From: HGM13233 sp900762805
GTDB taxonomy: Bacteria > Bacillota > Clostridia > Oscillospirales > Ruminococcaceae
Reading direction: 5' to 3'
Assembly (NCBI GenBank): GCA_937993755.1
Contig: CALKMA010000034.1
Span: 19,383-83,382 of the forward strand
DNA: 64,000 nt
Shown: one piece after another, positions 62,168 to 64,000 of the stretch
How the letters are laid out: every line of letters begins with the position of its first letter
How positions within the stretch are numbered: the stretch's first letter is position 1
Made by a program: the position numbers and the translations under genes
The notes under the pieces: generated by a model
Seen by the model: the letters and a program-made list of their open reading frames with translations, nothing else
What the model was told of the DNA's origin: nothing
Database searches by the model: none

Positions 62168-62725
62168 ATGATTTCTGCCGGCGATTTCAGAAACGGCGTT
62201 ACGTTTGACGACAATGGCGTGGTCTATCAGATCATCGAATTCCAGCACGTCAAGCCCGGCAAGGGCGCGGCCTTTGTGCGCACCAAGATCCGCAATATCA
62301 TGACCGGCTCGGTCACCGAGCGTACCTTTAACCCGTCCGACAAGTTCCCCAGCGCCTATATCGAGCGCAAGGATATGTCCTATACCTATGCCGACGGCAG
62401 CCTCTATTACTTCATGGATCCTGACACCTATGAGCAGATCCCCATCAACGAGAGCGACCTGCCCGACTCCTTCCGCTTTGTGCGCGAGGGCGACGTGGTC
62501 AAGATCCTGTCCTACAAGGGCAAGGTGTTCGGCATCGAGGCTCCGGCCTTTGCCGTGCTGACCGTTACCAAGACCGACCCCGGCTTCAAGGGCAACACCG
62601 CTACCAACACCCTCAAGCCCGCCGTGCTTGAAACGGGCGCCGAGGTCCGTGTGCCGCTGTTTATCAACGAGGGAGACGTCATCAAGATCGAAACCGAAAC
62701 CGGCTCCTACGTTGAAAGAATGTAG
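62168..62725 (+). CDS. efp: Translation elongation factor P
   Basis: 185 residues in the three-domain EF-P form: KOW-like domain I with QHVKPGKGAAFVRTKIRN (the Lys at the loop tip in PGKGA is the usual modification site), then the OB domains with YSYTYADG-like and EVRVPLFINEGDVIKIET, ending VERM. It relieves ribosome stalling at Pro-Pro sequences. GAAAGGAAG precedes the ATG. The CD1247-type gene follows 38 bases on. Confidence 0.96.
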   Translation: MISAGDFRNGVTFDDNGVVYQIIEFQHVKPGKGAAFVRTKIRNIMTGSVTERTFNPSDKFPSAYIERKDMSYTYADGSLYYFMDPDTYEQIPINESDLPDSFRFVREGDVVKILSYKGKVFGIEAPAFAVLTVTKTDPGFKGNTATNTLKPAVLETGAEVRVPLFINEGDVIKIETETGSYVERM

Positions 62726-62763
62726 CCGTCCGCTCAATTTTAATCAGGAAAGGAACTACTGCA

Positions 62764-63207
62764 ATGACGACTGGTGAAAAAGTATCCTATGTGAAGGGCC
62801 TTGTCGAGGGCGCCGAGCTCAAGCTCGGCACCAATGAGAGAAAGGTTCTTGACAGCATCCTTGAGATCCTCGGCGAGCTGGCCGAAGACGTCAACACGCT
62901 GAATGACGACGTGGAGGATCTCTACGACTACAGCGACGATCTGAGCGATGCGCTCGATTATCTCGGCTCGGCTGTTTTTGACGATGAGGACGAGTGCGGC
63001 TGCGACGAGGACGATGAAAACCCGATGTATGAGATCGAATGCAGCAACTGCCACCAGATGATCCATGTCGATGAGGACACGCTTCTCGGCGGCGACATCA
63101 ACTGCCCGAATTGCGGCGAAAAGCTGGAATTTGAGCTGTGCGACTGTGACGACTGCTCCGACGAGTGCGACGATGAGGGCTGCGACTGCCATCATCACGG
63201 CCATTAA
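62764..63207 (+). CDS. CD1247 N-terminal domain protein
   Basis: 147 residues. It opens GEKVSYVKGLVEGAELKLG, the CD1247-type N-terminal domain: a helical segment, then a coiled-coil acidic stretch (LAEDVNTLNDDVEDLYDYSD). A zinc-ribbon pair, CSNCHQMI and CPNCGEKLE, follows, and then a tail of Asp, Cys and His (CDCDDCSDEC, then CHHHGH). It is a Clostridia-specific protein of unknown function. AGGAAAGG-type ribosome site; it shares a transcript with efp and ends in a terminator. Confidence 0.87.
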   Translation: MTTGEKVSYVKGLVEGAELKLGTNERKVLDSILEILGELAEDVNTLNDDVEDLYDYSDDLSDALDYLGSAVFDDEDECGCDEDDENPMYEIECSNCHQMIHVDEDTLLGGDINCPNCGEKLEFELCDCDDCSDECDDEGCDCHHHGH

Positions 63208-63215
63208 GGTGAGAG

Positions 63216-63248
63216 TGGTCCCCTGCTGCGGCGGGGGACCGCTTTTTA
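63216..63248 (+). terminator. Terminator after the CD1247-type gene
   Basis: GTGGTCCCC pairs with GGGGGACCGC, followed by TTTTTAT. Confidence 0.75.
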
Positions 63249-63298
63249 TCGGTTATTTAGTGCCGCACGGCACATACTAATTGACAGGAGGAACGAAT

Positions 63299-63709
63299 AT
63301 GGGATTTTTGAAAAAACTGATCGGCATAGGCCTGACGGTCGGTGCCACGGTAGCGGTTATGAAGGTTGCCGAGCGCTATCAGCAGAACCAGATAGCCGGC
63401 CCCATCGAAACCGGCGACAGCGGGCAGACAGGTCTCAACGAGACGGTCAGCGGCGTCGCCGCGGCCGCTAAAGAGGTCTATGATGAGACGGCGGCCGCCG
63501 TGAAGGAAAAGGCCCCCGCTGTTATGGAAAAGGTGAAAGTCACCGTGGCTGACGCCGCCGAGACGGTGAAGGAAAAGGCGCCCGAAGCTGTTGAAAGGGT
63601 CAGAAGGGCCGCGCGCCCGCGCCGCAAAAAAGCGGAGGAGCCGGAGGCTTCCGTCGGAAGCGAGGCGCCGGAGAGCGCCGGGGAGGCGGAAACCCGCCCG
63701 GCCGAGTAA
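63299..63709 (+). CDS. Small membrane-anchored helical protein (YtxH-like)
   Basis: 136 residues from the ATG after AGGAGG. A short N-terminal membrane segment (about 5-22, LIGIGLTVGATVAVMKV) is followed by long amphipathic helices with repeated VKEKAPxxxEK units, and a basic then acidic tail (RRAARPRRKKAEEP). This composition is shared by YtxH-like general-stress proteins, but no firm family match is claimed. Confidence 0.65.
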   Translation: MGFLKKLIGIGLTVGATVAVMKVAERYQQNQIAGPIETGDSGQTGLNETVSGVAAAAKEVYDETAAAVKEKAPAVMEKVKVTVADAAETVKEKAPEAVERVRRAARPRRKKAEEPEASVGSEAPESAGEAETRPAE

Positions 63710-63772
63710 AGGAAAGCCGGCGGCAGGCTTTGGGCAGTGCCGGAGCCGGGCCGTGCAGGCAGACAGACCGAG

Positions 63773-63801
63773 GCCCCCGCCCGTCCTGTACGGGCGGGGG
63801 C
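63773..63801 (+). terminator. Hairpin terminator
   Basis: GCCCCCGCCCGT pairs with ACGGGCGGGGGC; there is no T run after it. Confidence 0.6.
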
Positions 63802-63831
63802 ACGACCTTCAAAATTTTTGTGTTTTTCCTC

Positions 63832-63860
63832 TTGCAATTTCTTTGCCGGTGTGGTAATAT
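63832..63860 (+). promoter_or_regulatory. tRNA-Val promoter
   Basis: TTGCAA (63832-63837) and TAATAT (63855-63860), 17 bp apart. Confidence 0.7.
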
Positions 63861-63876
63861 TATTTGCGTACCGCTT

Positions 63877-63952
63877 GGACGGTTAGCTCAGCTGGTAGAG
63901 CACCCGCTTGACGTGCGGGTGGTCACAGGTTCGAGTCCTGTACCGTCCACCA
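63877..63952 (+). tRNA. tRNA-Val (anticodon GAC)
   Basis: Acceptor GGACGGT/ACCGTCC with encoded CCA, D-arm GCTCAGCTGGTAGAGC, anticodon stem CCCGC/GCGGG with loop TTGACGT (GAC at 63910-63912), and T-arm ACAGGTTCGAGTCCTGT. It reads GUC and GUU. Confidence 0.97.
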
Positions 63953-63960
63953 TACTTGAG

Positions 63961-64000
63961 AAATCCGAACTTGATTCCGATAGGGAATGGGTTCGGATTT
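63961..64000 (+). terminator. Terminator after tRNA-Val, cut by the window end
   Basis: AAATCCGAAC pairs with GTTCGGATTT, with an inner ATTCC/GGGAAT pairing; the T run would fall at or past the last base. Confidence 0.75.

Overview
The window reads as chromosome of a GC-rich, endospore-forming anaerobic Firmicute, most likely a gut Clostridia of the Oscillospiraceae type. The evidence is a SpoIIP gene with a sigma-E-like promoter, a T-box leader in front of tyrS, a flavodiiron protein fused to rubredoxin, a free rubredoxin, DUF1858 and CD1247-type proteins, and a clostridial TnpV gene. Species cannot be told from the sequence alone. Genes lie on both strands in short operons separated by strong hairpin terminators. 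Many long opposite-strand frames are only a by-product of GC-biased codons and were left out.

Layout. 1-8.7 kb: a gene end, a BlaI/BlaR1-type repressor and membrane protease pair with two operators, an F420-ligase-like enzyme, a nucleoside hydrolase, a cyclase-family hydrolase, a metallo-beta-lactamase lipoprotein and a 159-bp tandem repeat. 8.7-11.4 kb: a MarR - DUF1538 - PII operon with a palindromic operator. 11.6-26.4 kb: housekeeping and accessory genes (tyrS with T-box, Nudix, EamA, flavodiiron protein, flippase, spoIIP, lipoprotein, GNAT, RNHCP protein, NusG-II protein, Sapep dipeptidase). 26.6-34.1 kb: tRNA-Leu, then a complete type II-C CRISPR-Cas locus: tracrRNA, compact cas9 (1083 aa), cas1, cas2, and 34 repeats of 36 bp with 33 spacers of 30 bp. 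34.1-41.3 kb: a visibly more AT-rich sugar island with a DeoR regulator and a divergent PTS - phospho-beta-glucosidase - two NTF2-like proteins - lactonase-like operon. 41.5-45.3 kb: a flavin reductase plus a two-subunit aconitase X operon. 45.6-49 kb: radC, lysoplasmalogenase, nucleotidyltransferase and galE. 49.6-56.3 kb: a redox block (DUF2249, rubredoxin, Fe-S protein, Crp/Fnr regulator), a TIM-barrel protein, an MFS pump and a DUF1858 protein. 56.4-59.9 kb: trmK, a Nif3-like protein and rqcH. 59.9-61.9 kb: a small AT-richer island with a DUF4304 gene, an immunity-like gene, a frameshifted ankyrin-like remnant and TnpV. 62-64 kb: efp, a CD1247-type protein, a small membrane protein and tRNA-Val.

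How parts work together. In the CRISPR locus tracrRNA and the cas genes are read on the + strand while crRNAs must be read on the - strand. This follows because the tracrRNA anti-repeat has the + strand repeat sequence, and each repeat ends, on the - strand, in an extended -10 promoter. In the redox block the Crp/Fnr-type gene and its divergent Fe-S gene share a TGTTG-N6-CAACA palindrome. The distant flavodiiron gene carries the same palindrome, and at both target promoters it is centred about 41.5 bases upstream of the inferred start, which suggests one small stress regulon.
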